Shown in pieces: positions 1 through 9,985 of a stretch of DNA of 64,000 nt. Source of the DNA: Vickermania ingenoplastis (Eukaryota > Euglenozoa > Kinetoplastea > Trypanosomatida > Trypanosomatidae); the NCBI GenBank assembly GCA_010157825.1, contig VFSE01000199.1, positions 310,001 through 374,000 on the forward strand. The letters are read 5' to 3'. How positions within the stretch are numbered: the stretch's first letter is position 1; each line of letters starts with the position of its first letter. Both the position numbers and the translations under genes were made by a program. The notes below the pieces were generated by a model that was given only the letters and a program-made list of their open reading frames with translations, was not told the origin of the DNA and ran no database searches.

Positions 1-585
1 GAAGGGGCTGCGGCGTCCGAGAGCCCTTTTACACACACAATCCTCCCGCTCCCACTCCCAATGCGCTGTTGTTCACTTGCTGCTTTGGAAGCGACACAGT
101 AGCGTTATTGGACATGTAAACTACGACGGTCTGCAAGATACTATTTGATGATCCATAAACCCGTGCCTTTGTTTCTTGGCTTATTGGTTTGGTTAGGATT
201 AATGAATAGCAAAGCTGACGAATGTTTGTTCCACGAATCTTCTTGTTAGTATTGTAGTGTTTCTTTTTGGCAAGTGAAAGCAACAATGACTATAATGGAC
301 GTGAAAACGTAGATGGCTTTATGGACCGGAGCAGCAGCCAAGAGAGGTCGGAGGCTCTTGATGATGTCTCAGGCCCATATTTGTCACGGGTCCGCGGATA
401 GACTGCATTTCACGCTTCACCGCTCTCTTTCGCTCTCCCATTTTATTTTCTATTGCCGGTCTACCTCCATAACAAACAACTTGTGGTGGTGGGGGGGTCA
501 AGGCAGACACAAAATAAGCAAGAAAAGTTCCATCGCTGTCTGCTGTTGAACAGCTATTCAACTGCTGCTTTATCTTTCTTCCATC
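1..585. other. Spacer and 5' UTR before the first gene
   Basis: No convincing gene is seen on either strand. A pyrimidine-rich stretch lies at about 419-470, followed by a G-run near 490-497 and AG dinucleotides at 501-506 and 552-553 that could be trans-splice acceptors for the OTU gene. The short open frames here are low-complexity and lack coding character. Confidence 0.5.
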
Positions 586-1368
586 ATGCTGAAGCTTCGG
601 GTTCGCGCGCCGAAGATGGCCCAGCCGCAAGAGGTTGAGTTCGCGCCGGATACCCCATGGGCAGCGACACGCATTCACCTGAGCAGCTTGTGCGGCATTG
701 ATGAAGATAGGATTCGAGTCCTCCAGGGGTTCCCCCCAAAGCCGATTGAGGCGGAGGATTCTACCCTACTACAGGATATGAAGCTCCGTCCCAACGAAAT
801 GCTTACCGTCCAGGATGGTGAGCCGCGCGTGCAGATCGTGAACACCGGCGAGCGCTACGTGCAACTGTCCCATGATCGAGCGCATTTCCGCCGTCGCAAC
901 TGCCCGGCGGACAACTCGTGTCTGTTCCACTCCTGTGCGTACATTCTGAAGAACCGCAGCCGTATCGACGGCCCCACCCTGCGGCAGGAGTGTATCTCGT
1001 GGATCCTTACGGACCCGAAGCGCTTTCAAGAGACCACTGGCGAAGACGCGACGAAGTACTGCCAGTGGCTCGCCAAGCCCGACTCGTGGGGCGGCTATGT
1101 AGAGCTAGGTATCCTTAGTGAGCTGTACAAGACGGAGATCGTTGTACTCGATATTCAGTCCGGCAGCATCATTCGCTGTGGGGAAGAACACAACTACCCT
1201 CTCCGCGGCTTCGTGGTCTTCACCGGGACCCATTACGACGCCATAGCCATGAGCACATCCTCGAGCCTCACGGATGAGAGCCAGGATCAGGTACTCTTCA
1301 ACCCCCGCGATGAGAAGGTGTTCCAGAAGGCGGATGAATTCATTAAGGAGGAACAGAGAAAAAAATAG
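586..1368 (+). CDS. OTU1: OTU1/YOD1-type ubiquitin thioesterase
   Basis: A 260-residue protein predicted to cleave ubiquitin chains, as OTU1/YOD1 does with the Cdc48/p97 segregase. Residues 1-80 resemble the ubiquitin-like UBX-type N-terminus of OTU1, including the run LQGFPPKPI near 46-54. The OTU domain spans about 88-225. It carries PADNSCLFHS with catalytic Asp109 and Cys112, and GTHYDAI with His216. The ATG at 586 fits because the ubiquitin-like strand begins directly after it; Met11 is an alternative start. Yeast and animal OTU1 end in a C2H2 zinc finger. Here the tail after about residue 225 is only a short charged segment with no Cys or His pair, so the finger is absent. The family call is firm; loss of the finger is seen directly, and its effect on chain choice is unknown. 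Confidence 0.88.
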   Translation: MLKLRVRAPKMAQPQEVEFAPDTPWAATRIHLSSLCGIDEDRIRVLQGFPPKPIEAEDSTLLQDMKLRPNEMLTVQDGEPRVQIVNTGERYVQLSHDRAHFRRRNCPADNSCLFHSCAYILKNRSRIDGPTLRQECISWILTDPKRFQETTGEDATKYCQWLAKPDSWGGYVELGILSELYKTEIVVLDIQSGSIIRCGEEHNYPLRGFVVFTGTHYDAIAMSTSSSLTDESQDQVLFNPRDEKVFQKADEFIKEEQRKK

Positions 1369-1837
1369 GTCTTCGTCGCCGCCGAGAGCCCTAGTGTGCG
1401 CTCCAGTATGCGATGGGTGCAAGAGAATTTATGATGAATACTCGTGAATCCGAATGATTATTAGCTGATGGCAGAAAGTATTGCTGATATCTATCAGCAA
1501 GCAGAAGGTACAACCTGCTCTTCTCCTAGAGAGGCCTCCTCATTGGTGCTACACACATATTTTTTTTGTCTTAACAACAATTATGAAAATCGCTGTCTTC
1601 CTCTTCTACTGCTTTTTCTTTTGTGCACAGTGCACCGGTCCAACTGTAGGTTGCTGCTTCCGTATAGCTGTAACCTTCTCTTCTGTTTTATTATTATTAT
1701 TGTTTTAGGTACACGGTGGAACAGCCTTTTGGCTAGTAAATTATTCTTATTGTTCATAGAGTTATATAAACAAAAGGTTTTCTCCCCCTCTTTCGCTTGC
1801 TTTTAGTAGATCCCGCAACGGACTGCATGGGATTCTA
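1369..1837. other. Intergenic spacer with two polypyrimidine/AG sites
   Basis: No gene is supported. Two candidate acceptors are visible: a T-rich tract ending in AG at 1707-1708, and a cleaner one from about 1778 ending in AG at 1805-1806, some 31 bases before the next ATG. Confidence 0.5.
1778..1806 (+). promoter_or_regulatory. Probable trans-splice acceptor
   Basis: An almost pure C/T tract ends in TTTTAG at 1801-1806 and is followed by a short 31-base leader to the ATG at 1838. This is the usual layout of a spliced-leader addition site in trypanosomatids. Confidence 0.55.
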
Positions 1838-3448
1838 ATGACGGACGGCGTTTCTTCTGAGATTCATCGTGCGAGTCCTGATGACCTGGATGTTTGGGTA
1901 GAGGGATCGGGAGGCAGCGGCTCCCCCCACTCGACGCGTCAAGTTCAATCCCCAGAAAATGAACTGACGGCGGCGGGCCGTGACTCGCTCATTGCTGCAC
2001 TCAAGCAGATCCGAGACGACGAGACTCTCCTTACTGAAAAGGATCGTTACATCAACCAGCTTCAAAAGAGTATCAAGGAGCTCGCCAAGCAGCTGAAGGG
2101 CGTCGCGCAGTTCATCGACATGCGGGAGGACATTGAGGAGCGGCTGGAGGCGATGGAAAAGTTCCACAAGGAGGAAATCGCGAAATTCAAGAGTCAGGCC
2201 CAGGTGGCGCGGCTCGACATGCTAGAGAACAAGGTGAAGCTGCGGCTCGAGGAGGAGATCCTCAAACGGAACCACGACCGGGACGTAACGCTCAAGGCCA
2301 CCAAGCTGCTGGATAAACGCACCCGGGAGGTCAATGATCAGAACTTTGAATTAGTGAAGGACAAGCTGCTCATGGCCAGGGATATGGAGACCGCGCGGGC
2401 GCAGAGTGCCAAGTTGCAGGAGGAGAACGCCTCCCTGCGACGCAAGGCGGAGATTGCCTCGGGGGCGGAGGCGGAGCTGCTGCTTCGTAGCGTTGCTCAG
2501 AAGAAACAAATCGGAATGCTAAAGAAGCAGGTCAAGACGACGGAAGATAACATTGAGAAAATGATCAAAGAATACGATGAACGCCTGGCCAAGCAAGAGA
2601 AGGCGTTTCAGAAGCAGCTCCGCGTTGTTACGGAGGAGAGGGATGCGGCGCGCCACGACGCCCATGTGCTCCGCACGGATCTCAAACAACTCCGCGAGGT
2701 GTCGTCGAAGGTGTCCACGCTGCACACCGACCTGCAGCTCTTCTTCCACGAGGCGCTTCGAGAGGTCCGCACCGAGGTGCTGGAGGAGCGCCGCCGAGCC
2801 ATCACGGGGGCGCCATGCGGCACCGCCTACAAGGCCAATCACACGGCCTCGTCGGCCTTTCGGCTCGAGACGCAGCCGCGCCTCCTCATCACAGATGTGT
2901 ACGGCACCAGCTCCCGCTCTCGTGGCGAGTGGACGACGGACAAGCGCGGCTTTCCGGTGCTCGTCTCCAAAGGGGGTCCGCCATCCCTCCTGCCCCCCAT
3001 CCCGAGCAGCACCGACGGCGGCACGGTGGGTAGTGGCGCCGAGTTGGAGGGCTCAGGAACCGTGGCCACGCAGGAGGACCCCAAGGGCTTTATGCGGTGC
3101 GTGCGGGACCTCAAGGCACCAGCGGTGTCGTCCAGTCAGGGTAGCCAGACACAGCTCTGGCGTACAGGCGGTAGCACCGATGCGGAAGATGTGGAGCTGG
3201 AGGAGCTCGACCCCAACACGGCCATCAACCCGCACGCGGTGCCCTCCGCCCCTAGCATGAAGACGCTGCAGCAGATCGATATCCGCCAGCTCACATGGAG
3301 CGAAAAGGAGCGAGTTCTCTACTACCTCTTCAAGCGCCTTCAGCAAACCAACGGCGGCAAGAAGCACGCCGCCCAGCACACGGGATCCTCTACCGCTAGG
3401 GACGCTGCTGAGATGGGACCTTCCGAAACCTTTCTCACCCAGCAATAG
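1838..3448 (+). CDS. Coiled-coil protein, possibly basal-body/axonemal (BBOF1-like)
   Basis: A 536-residue protein. Residues 1-45 are a disordered acidic N-terminus. Residues about 45-320 form a near-continuous charged heptad coiled coil rich in Lys, Glu, Arg, Gln and Leu, with the segment EKDRYINQLQKSIKELAKQL at about 66-85. Residues 320-536 are Ser/Gly/Pro-rich, ending in a short predicted helical patch (IRQLTWSEKERVLYYLFKRL, near 480-500). The overall form resembles ciliary coiled-coil proteins of the DUF4515/basal-body-orientation-factor (BBOF1/CCDC176) type, but this rests on general resemblance only. The following gene is also a long coiled coil. Another coiled-coil cytoskeletal protein is equally possible. 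The coding call is secure because the frame is long, codon-biased and preceded by a good splice site. Confidence 0.8.
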   Translation: MTDGVSSEIHRASPDDLDVWVEGSGGSGSPHSTRQVQSPENELTAAGRDSLIAALKQIRDDETLLTEKDRYINQLQKSIKELAKQLKGVAQFIDMREDIEERLEAMEKFHKEEIAKFKSQAQVARLDMLENKVKLRLEEEILKRNHDRDVTLKATKLLDKRTREVNDQNFELVKDKLLMARDMETARAQSAKLQEENASLRRKAEIASGAEAELLLRSVAQKKQIGMLKKQVKTTEDNIEKMIKEYDERLAKQEKAFQKQLRVVTEERDAARHDAHVLRTDLKQLREVSSKVSTLHTDLQLFFHEALREVRTEVLEERRRAITGAPCGTAYKANHTASSAFRLETQPRLLITDVYGTSSRSRGEWTTDKRGFPVLVSKGGPPSLLPPIPSSTDGGTVGSGAELEGSGTVATQEDPKGFMRCVRDLKAPAVSSSQGSQTQLWRTGGSTDAEDVELEELDPNTAINPHAVPSAPSMKTLQQIDIRQLTWSEKERVLYYLFKRLQQTNGGKKHAAQHTGSSTARDAAEMGPSETFLTQQ

Positions 3449-4118
3449 AGACGAGACGCACTCTGGAGGTCCACTTTAATCCTCATTGGATATGGAAAAT
3501 GCTGCCTGGATCACTATGAGAAAGCACAAAGAGCTCCCCAGCCCCTTTAGCCACACCTCCAACTGGCTCGTTGGCCGCCCAACAGAACACGACTTGCTTT
3601 TCTAGGTGGTGCCGGGGCGTTAGCAAACATGTACAGTATGTGCGTCTCTTCTATCTACTGCATACATGTTCGTACCAGTAGGCGCGTACTTGGGGTTGTT
3701 GACGCTACATATGGTCGCACCGTCGCGTTTTGTTGTTGTTGTTGATTTTTTGCCTTCTCTCTTTTGGGAAGTGGCTGGGGCACACGCGGGCGGAAGTTTC
3801 CATAGCAGACCCACAGTACCCAAAACACGAACGAACTTTGCTAGCTCCTCTGTTTCAGTTGGGGACTATCCATCGAACTCCTCTGCGGTGGCCTTCTTCC
3901 GAGACATTGTCCAAACTCCTCTCTTTCCTTTATTTTGTTTCCTTCTGCTTCTCCTTCATTTCCTCGTATTCCATATACTGCCTGGGCTAGAAACAGTGCA
4001 CAAGCGGACGCAAACTCTAGTTGCGTAGTTCCTCCTTCATCCGGCTTGGCCGAGTGATACCCTGGCCTGGGAAGACTCCCTCAGACAGCGTAAATAGGAA
4101 TCTCTTTCCCCAGCATCA
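3449..4118. other. Intergenic spacer
   Basis: No gene seen. A long C/T-rich stretch at about 3894-3971 followed by AG at 3989-3990 is the likely trans-splice acceptor for the next gene, giving a leader of about 130 bases. Confidence 0.5.
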
Positions 4119-7106
4119 ATGTCTGCACCCATTGCGGGGCGCCGGAAGGGTATTGCCCCGGCTGCCACCGACCTCAGCGCCACCCAGGCACCCACGGCAG
4201 AGTCCAACATGCCGGACTGGTTGCTGGGGCCGGAAGCCACCCCGCCGCCGCCAACGCAGCGGCCAGCGACACTACAGGAGCCTCCGCTCTCCACCTCCGC
4301 CACAACCCCGTGGCTAGGCGCGGCGTCCAGCACCAAGACCGCGGCCCCAATCCCCGGATTCCTGGGCAACGACAGCAGCGCTTCACAGGAGCCGCAGCAC
4401 TCTTCAAAGTCGCTGACCTTTCTTGAGATGCTCGAGTCCGAGAACGACGGCGGTACGAATGGCCGGCAGTCCGCGTCTCAGCCCTCGCAGGCGGCGGTGG
4501 TGGAGGTTCCCTTCTCTTACCAGCAGCTGGATCACAAGGAGAAGCTGGCGCTAGTGGAGGAGCTGGAGCAGCTGTCCCGTGAGGAGCACGCAGCAAGGGA
4601 GGCCGTGCAGGCACTCGAGAGTGGGACGCACGAGACGTGCGCCGAGGTTACGCTGCTTACCGCGGAGCTCCACAAGTACCAAGAAGAGCTCAAGGGAGCC
4701 ACGGAGCAGGTGGCGTCGTACAGCAAGACGCAGGACGGCGAGATGTCCCAGCGTCACGCGGAGGAGGCGCAGCGGTTGGAGACCTCGATCAACGCCTTCC
4801 GAGCCGAGCTGGAGTCGCAGCTCGGTGGATCCTTGACCAACCTAGAGCGTGCCGTGTACGACACCACGGAGGCGGTGGCGGCGAAGCGGCAGCTGCTGGA
4901 GGCGATGCGGGAGCGTCTCTCCGTAACCCGGAACGAGGGTGCCTCCCAGTTCCTCGAGTCGCGTTTGGTGTCGCTGCTGCGCACGATGCGATCGGACTTC
5001 TCGCTGCAGGTGAAGCCGCTGCTCTCCCGTGCCATCCACGACAACTTTGCGGAGGCGCACCTTCAGCGCATGGAGATCTTCACTAAGGACAAGAAGGAGC
5101 AGTGGGACAAATTTTCTCAGTTCCGTGATGAGCGCTCCAAGGCGCGGGAAGACTTCCAGTCGGTGCAGCGCGAGGCACACGTAAGGGCAATGGATGACGT
5201 GTTTGGCCAGCTGAAGCGGCAGTGGGATACGGAGAAGCACCGCCGCGAGACCCGTGGGGAGGAGCAACTCGCGGCTTTTCGGGCGGCGATCAGCGCCACC
5301 GCAACGCAGCAGAGCCAGCTGTTGGAAACCACCACATCATCGCATCTCAAAAGTGCAGCCGACGCGATGCGTTCTCTCGATGCGCGATACCGAACAGAAG
5401 AACGGCACCTGAGGGAGAAGCGTGCACAGGAGCTGCAACTGCTCCAGCAGCGCATCCAGGCCGAGCTCCGCACCTTCATGGGCTCGAGGAAGCTCGCTTC
5501 TACCGGTGTTCCTTCCCTGCGGTTCGAGGTGGATGTCAGCTGCTTCGAGATGTCCAGGAACCGCCTGCGGAGTATCAAGCGAGAGATTGACACCGAGGCG
5601 CAGCTGCTCAAGCAACGGGCGACATGCGGCTCGTCGAATACAGAGCACCTCAGCATTGTGGAGCGAGAGCGGGCCTTTGACGCGCAGTTGGCTGAGATGC
5701 GAGGGCCCAGCGGGCGGCTGGACCTTGCGGCTCGCGGCCTGCACTCCGCCTTGGCGTCCATCGAAGAGAAGATAAAGACGATCTCGACACGCACCCGTGA
5801 CGGCCGTCAGCGGGTGATGGCGCTGCGGGAGGGGACCGAAATGACGCGGCGCACGTGGGAGCGGGCGGCGCTGGGAGAACTGGCATCCGCTGCGACAACA
5901 CCGTCGACTTCCGGCGCTTTGCCGCGCCGCGACGCATGGGTGGTGGACCTGCTGGGCAAGACCGCCGAGCGGGCCAGTCGGATGCTCACACAGGGGAAGG
6001 AGCTGCGCCGTGCCCGGGAGGTGTTCACCAGCGCCGTGGGGCGTGAGGTGGGGAAATTTGAGAAGTGCTACAGCGCCACTACGCACCGCATGAAAGCCAT
6101 CATTGAGCTCTACGAGGCGCTGCGGGTGGTGGAAAGCCACGCCGAGGCAAATCGCTGCGTCCTGGCAGCGGCCCAGAATGAATTCAATGCGGCCACAGCA
6201 GCCGTGAAGACGGACCACGAACAACTGGAGGAGCTGCGGGAGCGCATCGACGGCCAGCTCTACCGCAGCACCTTGCCCCAGTCGCAAGGTCCACCGAAGA
6301 TCCTGGTGAAGAAGCGACGCCACCAGCGGCAGCTCATCGCCGTTCCACGCAGCCGCCGCCGCCATTCCGTGTCGCGACGAACGCAATCCCAAGAGATGGA
6401 CGCCATATTTGTCGAGAAGTACAAGCCAGCGGAGACCTGTGCAGGGATGTCTCGGCACGGTGCCGGGCGAGAGAGGGAGCGAGAGAAGACGAAGGAGTTC
6501 GAGCCGGAGCCTGCGACCACCTCGGCGGACACGACCACCAACTCGACCAGCCCCAGCAGCATCATCACGAGCCACAGCGCCGTGCCCGCCTCGACATCGA
6601 GCAGTGACGGGAGATGGCGCAGCGCTGCACCAGCGGCAGGGGCTGCCATGCCGACCGCCGACACACACACAGCCACCAATCTGTCGTCTGGCCATGCGGA
6701 GGCGGCACGGAGTTCCGCAGCAGACCACCGCCAGGTCCCCGCGAGTCCGCCCTCCCTCAAGAGCGCCGTGCGCACCGAGCTCTCCTCCACCTACTCCAGT
6801 GGCCGCGGCGGAGAGGCGGCACCGCGCGAGGAAAGCACCAAGATGAATGACAGTCATCTGTATGTCCTTTCTCCGCCGGCGCTGGCAGTACCTGTCGGCG
6901 CGGCGCCGGACTCGTGGCACTTGAGCCGCGGCGCATCCTCCTCCAAGGTATCGTTGCCCTTCTCGGACGAGCCGCGCAGCAGCACGTGGCGGACGCCGTC
7001 AGGCAGTGCGCCGGCAGTGGACGTGACCACCTTCGGCAAGTCTCTCACCACTCCCTCCTCCACCAGCTGGAATCCGTCGGTGGATGCGGTGCGGGACTCG
7101 GTCTAG
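4119..7106 (+). CDS. Large coiled-coil protein, possibly transition-fibre FBF1-like
   Basis: A 995-residue protein. The N-terminal 120 residues are Pro/Ser/Thr-rich and carry two short Trp motifs (MPDWLLG near 31, TPWLG near 63) and SLTFLEMLESE near 98. A coiled coil follows from about 135 to 720, rich in Glu, Arg, Gln and Ala. The last 270 residues are disordered, with basic clusters, a run of Arg/Glu repeats and Ser/Thr/Pro tracts. DWL/PWLG motifs before a long coiled coil recall Fas-binding factor 1, a ciliary transition-fibre protein, but this is a weak architectural match. It follows another coiled-coil gene; adjacency in a polycistronic unit does not imply shared function. A long antisense frame inside it reflects GC-rich third codon positions. 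Confidence 0.75.
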   Translation: MSAPIAGRRKGIAPAATDLSATQAPTAESNMPDWLLGPEATPPPPTQRPATLQEPPLSTSATTPWLGAASSTKTAAPIPGFLGNDSSASQEPQHSSKSLTFLEMLESENDGGTNGRQSASQPSQAAVVEVPFSYQQLDHKEKLALVEELEQLSREEHAAREAVQALESGTHETCAEVTLLTAELHKYQEELKGATEQVASYSKTQDGEMSQRHAEEAQRLETSINAFRAELESQLGGSLTNLERAVYDTTEAVAAKRQLLEAMRERLSVTRNEGASQFLESRLVSLLRTMRSDFSLQVKPLLSRAIHDNFAEAHLQRMEIFTKDKKEQWDKFSQFRDERSKAREDFQSVQREAHVRAMDDVFGQLKRQWDTEKHRRETRGEEQLAAFRAAISATATQQSQLLETTTSSHLKSAADAMRSLDARYRTEERHLREKRAQELQLLQQRIQAELRTFMGSRKLASTGVPSLRFEVDVSCFEMSRNRLRSIKREIDTEAQLLKQRATCGSSNTEHLSIVERERAFDAQLAEMRGPSGRLDLAARGLHSALASIEEKIKTISTRTRDGRQRVMALREGTEMTRRTWERAALGELASAATTPSTSGALPRRDAWVVDLLGKTAERASRMLTQGKELRRAREVFTSAVGREVGKFEKCYSATTHRMKAIIELYEALRVVESHAEANRCVLAAAQNEFNAATAAVKTDHEQLEELRERIDGQLYRSTLPQSQGPPKILVKKRRHQRQLIAVPRSRRRHSVSRRTQSQEMDAIFVEKYKPAETCAGMSRHGAGREREREKTKEFEPEPATTSADTTTNSTSPSSIITSHSAVPASTSSSDGRWRSAAPAAGAAMPTADTHTATNLSSGHAEAARSSAADHRQVPASPPSLKSAVRTELSSTYSSGRGGEAAPREESTKMNDSHLYVLSPPALAVPVGAAPDSWHLSRGASSSKVSLPFSDEPRSSTWRTPSGSAPAVDVTTFGKSLTTPSSTSWNPSVDAVRDSV

Positions 7107-7882
7107 GCCGTGCCGTGGCCTTCCCCCACCCTTCTTTTTGATTATTTTTTTTTCCACTTTATTTCACTCGCATCTCATAGATAATGCCATAGAAGGGGGC
7201 TGGGCGAAGTCCCTCACCCTCTGCATCCACCAAAGACAGAGAAATCTCTCGAGCTGCGCGAGGCTCTCACCAATGCTCCTTGTCTTTCCTTCATCATCGA
7301 ACTGCACTAGAGGCGAGCTCGTCACTAGAGGCGCTGGGAAGGTACGGTGTTCCTTGACAAGTGTTTCTCGATACAAATCCAATACAAATACGTACATACG
7401 TTTTTGTGTACGAGTGGATGCGCACGTATCACTTTATGCCATATTTCGCGAGATGATTTTCTCTCTACCGTCTTTTTTTTTTCGTTGTTGTTTTCCTTTG
7501 TCGCTGTTGCTTGGCTTGTTTCTATGCCTCTCACCTTACACGTTTGCTGATTTCCGTCTGAGTGCCAAACGGCTTGGACGAAAAGTTCTTAAAAAAAAAA
7601 CACGCTAGTCGTCGGGGTCATCTCGATACGATGTCCGGTGTCCAGACGCACACTAGAAGTGATTAACAATAGAATTCTTTTGGGCTCTGGTAGCTTGCTG
7701 TCTCATTAAGCCCTGTTCATCCATTTAGCCCCGCCACGGTCTTACCACCTGGACTCGGCGATAATACTTTATCTTTTCATTCGAAGTTCTCTGTTGGATC
7801 CTACTTGCCCAGCCATCAACATTGAACACGGCCGACAGTTCTTTCTCCGCCCCTTTCCCTCTGTGTGGAGGGGAGATAACGA
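7107..7882. other. Intergenic spacer
   Basis: T-rich, with several homopolymer runs and no supported gene. A C/T tract at about 7837-7862 followed by AG at 7869-7870 would leave a leader of only 12 bases before the ATG at 7883. Confidence 0.5.
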
Positions 7883-9985
7883 ATGAGCCGGCTGACTTTC
7901 TTTTTGGACGAGCAGGCGCAGCATACGCGCTACTACAATAGTAGCGCGTATGCGAAACGACAGCACCAGAAAAATGAATCTCACAGCAAAATGCTCGTGG
8001 ACCTAGAGATCCACAATTTCCTTGGCTCTCCAAGTGCAGCGGATCGCCTCTTCGAGCGGAGTTGCAACGGGATTACCATTCCCTCCGGCAGCTCGTTCCA
8101 CTGCCGGCTGTACACCACCTCCAGCGACGGCGTTGACAGCCTCCGCTCTCCGCGCTGCCTCGAAAGCTGCCCCGAGGTCACAACCCTGTCCGTTCCCTTC
8201 CGTTCCGTCGGCGAGGAACGAAGTCTATGCTTCTACCACAAACAGTTCAGTATAATCGTGGAGAGGCACGAGAAACTCGTCGTGGCTCTGAAACCTGATC
8301 GCTGCGATGCCTCTGTGGCCGTGGCTCACGGGACACTGGACCCGTACTCGTTCCTAGATCGGCCCAAAAAGGACTATTCGATGAAGCTTCGGGATACTCA
8401 GGGGCATCGCGTGGGCCACTTGTTTTTCTCTCTCGAGGTGGGCCCCTACACGCCGCGCGCACCGCATGGGGGGCCGCTCTTCTTTCCCTCAGCGGAGCGA
8501 CAGCGAGGGTCGCAGCTGGATCGAGGGCCCTCCGCCACACGTCGCCACGACGGCGATAGGTCGACCAAGCAGTCCAATGGAAATCTTCCTCTAAAACGGA
8601 ACGCAGGCCCCGCTCCGGTGCCAGAACGCGAGACGTGCCACGCAACCTCCCGCTCTCCTCGCCGCCATCCACCCCGGTCAGCAGAGCGCACCCGCAGTGC
8701 CCCACGCGCCGCGTCGCCCAGCACAAGAAATGGAAAAAGGCGGCGATTGAAATTCGGGATTATTCTCGAGCGCTTCCATGTTCCGCCGTCCTCTCTCTCG
8801 CACCACGCCCCGCCGCCGCTGTCGCTGGGAGAGGCGTACCAGCTGCAGCTGCGCTACGGATCTTCCATCGTGGAAACGCCCCACGTGCGCTGCGTCACGC
8901 CCAACGCCGTGTCCCTGAAGAACTTTACGGCGGAGCTTGACATGCCGACAGAGAGCTCGCCGAGAGAGGGCCTCCCCTGTCGCGTCGATGCCCGCTCCCC
9001 TCTGCGCTTCGCCCTCTGGATGGGGCGGACACAGGTGGCGAGCTTCACTCTCAACCCCTCCAAATTCCGTGTGCGGGTGGGGGAGGAGAAGGCCTACACC
9101 GTTCCCTTCCACTACTGGCCCACCGAGCACCTGGCGTCCCTCGAGGTACGAGTGTTTCTCTACGTTAAGAGGCGCATCGAGGAGCCCCAGCGGGAGGCGA
9201 CGTCGCAGCCTGTGGCACGCCGCACCCCAGAGGTGTCCACGCCGCGCCGCCACCGAGCCAGCTCTTTGGATGGCCCCTGTCATCCGGTGCACCAGGACCC
9301 CAGTACAGGCGCTCAGGGCCAGCGCTCCTTGCTGGAGGAGCAGCCGCGTTCGTATCGGGGGAACACAGAGGAAACCGACCCCACTTCAGTGGTCCGGCAG
9401 AGGGAGAGGGAGAGAGAAGGACAAGCACCACCACAGCCACAGCTCTACAGCACACCCTACACGGGCTACACGCCGTTGCGCCGGGGGTCAAGCCTTGGGT
9501 CGGACCCCGCCGGCGACAGCCCAGCGCTACGGTACTCGTGCCGCCCAAAGGTGCGGCTTCATCAGGGCAGAGCGTCGAGTGAGCCGCACCGAGTCCAGCA
9601 AGCCCCTCCAAGGAGTCATACCGGACCTACCGGCAGCGGCCCGCCGCGGCTGGGCTTCCGCACGCCTCACTACGCATTGGGCCTCTCGCCCCACCCCCCG
9701 CCCAGCAATGAGCAGGAGAAGCAGCAGGAACAGCACCTTCAACGTCCGCCTCCCCCTACGGTTGCAGTGTCGGATACCGAAGCACTGGAGGAGGAGTGGC
9801 GGCACTGGAGACGGGATGCAGCACGGCGCAGTGTGAGCTGCACGAGAGAGAGAGAGACCAGCCGTCAGCGCTCGAGCCACCGCGTACCCCAGAGAATGAA
9901 TAATGACGCAGATCAAAGCCCCTTACGGCCCTGCGCGCCACTCTCCACCAAATGCGCTTTCAACGATATTGATACCATTCAATGA
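7883..9985 (+). CDS. Unknown protein with two C2-like beta-rich modules
   Basis: A 700-residue protein that I do not recognise by name. Two beta-strand-rich segments of similar style lie at about residues 37-195 and 285-430, each ending in a strand such as VGHLFFSLEV or ASLEVRVFLYV, which resembles the last strand of C2-type domains. The middle (195-285) and the C-terminal 270 residues are disordered, rich in Pro, Arg, Ser and Gln, with RERERE runs. No catalytic motif is visible and no acidic calcium-binding loop is obvious. The start is uncertain: a perfect 15-base inverted repeat lies at 7921-7953, between the first ATG (7883) and the next in-frame ATG at 7991 (residue 37), where the first C2-like module begins. 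An AG at 7913-7914 after a short T-rich tract could splice there and make 7991 the start. Confidence 0.75.
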   Translation: MSRLTFFLDEQAQHTRYYNSSAYAKRQHQKNESHSKMLVDLEIHNFLGSPSAADRLFERSCNGITIPSGSSFHCRLYTTSSDGVDSLRSPRCLESCPEVTTLSVPFRSVGEERSLCFYHKQFSIIVERHEKLVVALKPDRCDASVAVAHGTLDPYSFLDRPKKDYSMKLRDTQGHRVGHLFFSLEVGPYTPRAPHGGPLFFPSAERQRGSQLDRGPSATRRHDGDRSTKQSNGNLPLKRNAGPAPVPERETCHATSRSPRRHPPRSAERTRSAPRAASPSTRNGKRRRLKFGIILERFHVPPSSLSHHAPPPLSLGEAYQLQLRYGSSIVETPHVRCVTPNAVSLKNFTAELDMPTESSPREGLPCRVDARSPLRFALWMGRTQVASFTLNPSKFRVRVGEEKAYTVPFHYWPTEHLASLEVRVFLYVKRRIEEPQREATSQPVARRTPEVSTPRRHRASSLDGPCHPVHQDPSTGAQGQRSLLEEQPRSYRGNTEETDPTSVVRQREREREGQAPPQPQLYSTPYTGYTPLRRGSSLGSDPAGDSPALRYSCRPKVRLHQGRASSEPHRVQQAPPRSHTGPTGSGPPRLGFRTPHYALGLSPHPPPSNEQEKQQEQHLQRPPPPTVAVSDTEALEEEWRHWRRDAARRSVSCTRERETSRQRSSHRVPQRMNNDADQSPLRPCAPLSTKCAFNDIDTIQ
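7921..7953 (+). repeat. Perfect 15-bp inverted repeat with 3-base loop
   Basis: Arm 1 is at 7921-7935 and arm 2 at 7939-7953; they are exact reverse complements separated by CAA. The RNA would form a very stable hairpin close to the 5' end of the mRNA, either within the first codons or in the leader depending on the start used. In the long reading frame it encodes HTRYYNSSAYAK. Confidence 0.85.

Noticed and set aside
5337-6920. 527-codon minus-strand frame
   Set aside because: Shadow of the coiled-coil gene at 4119-7106; low-complexity Arg/Gly/Leu translation.
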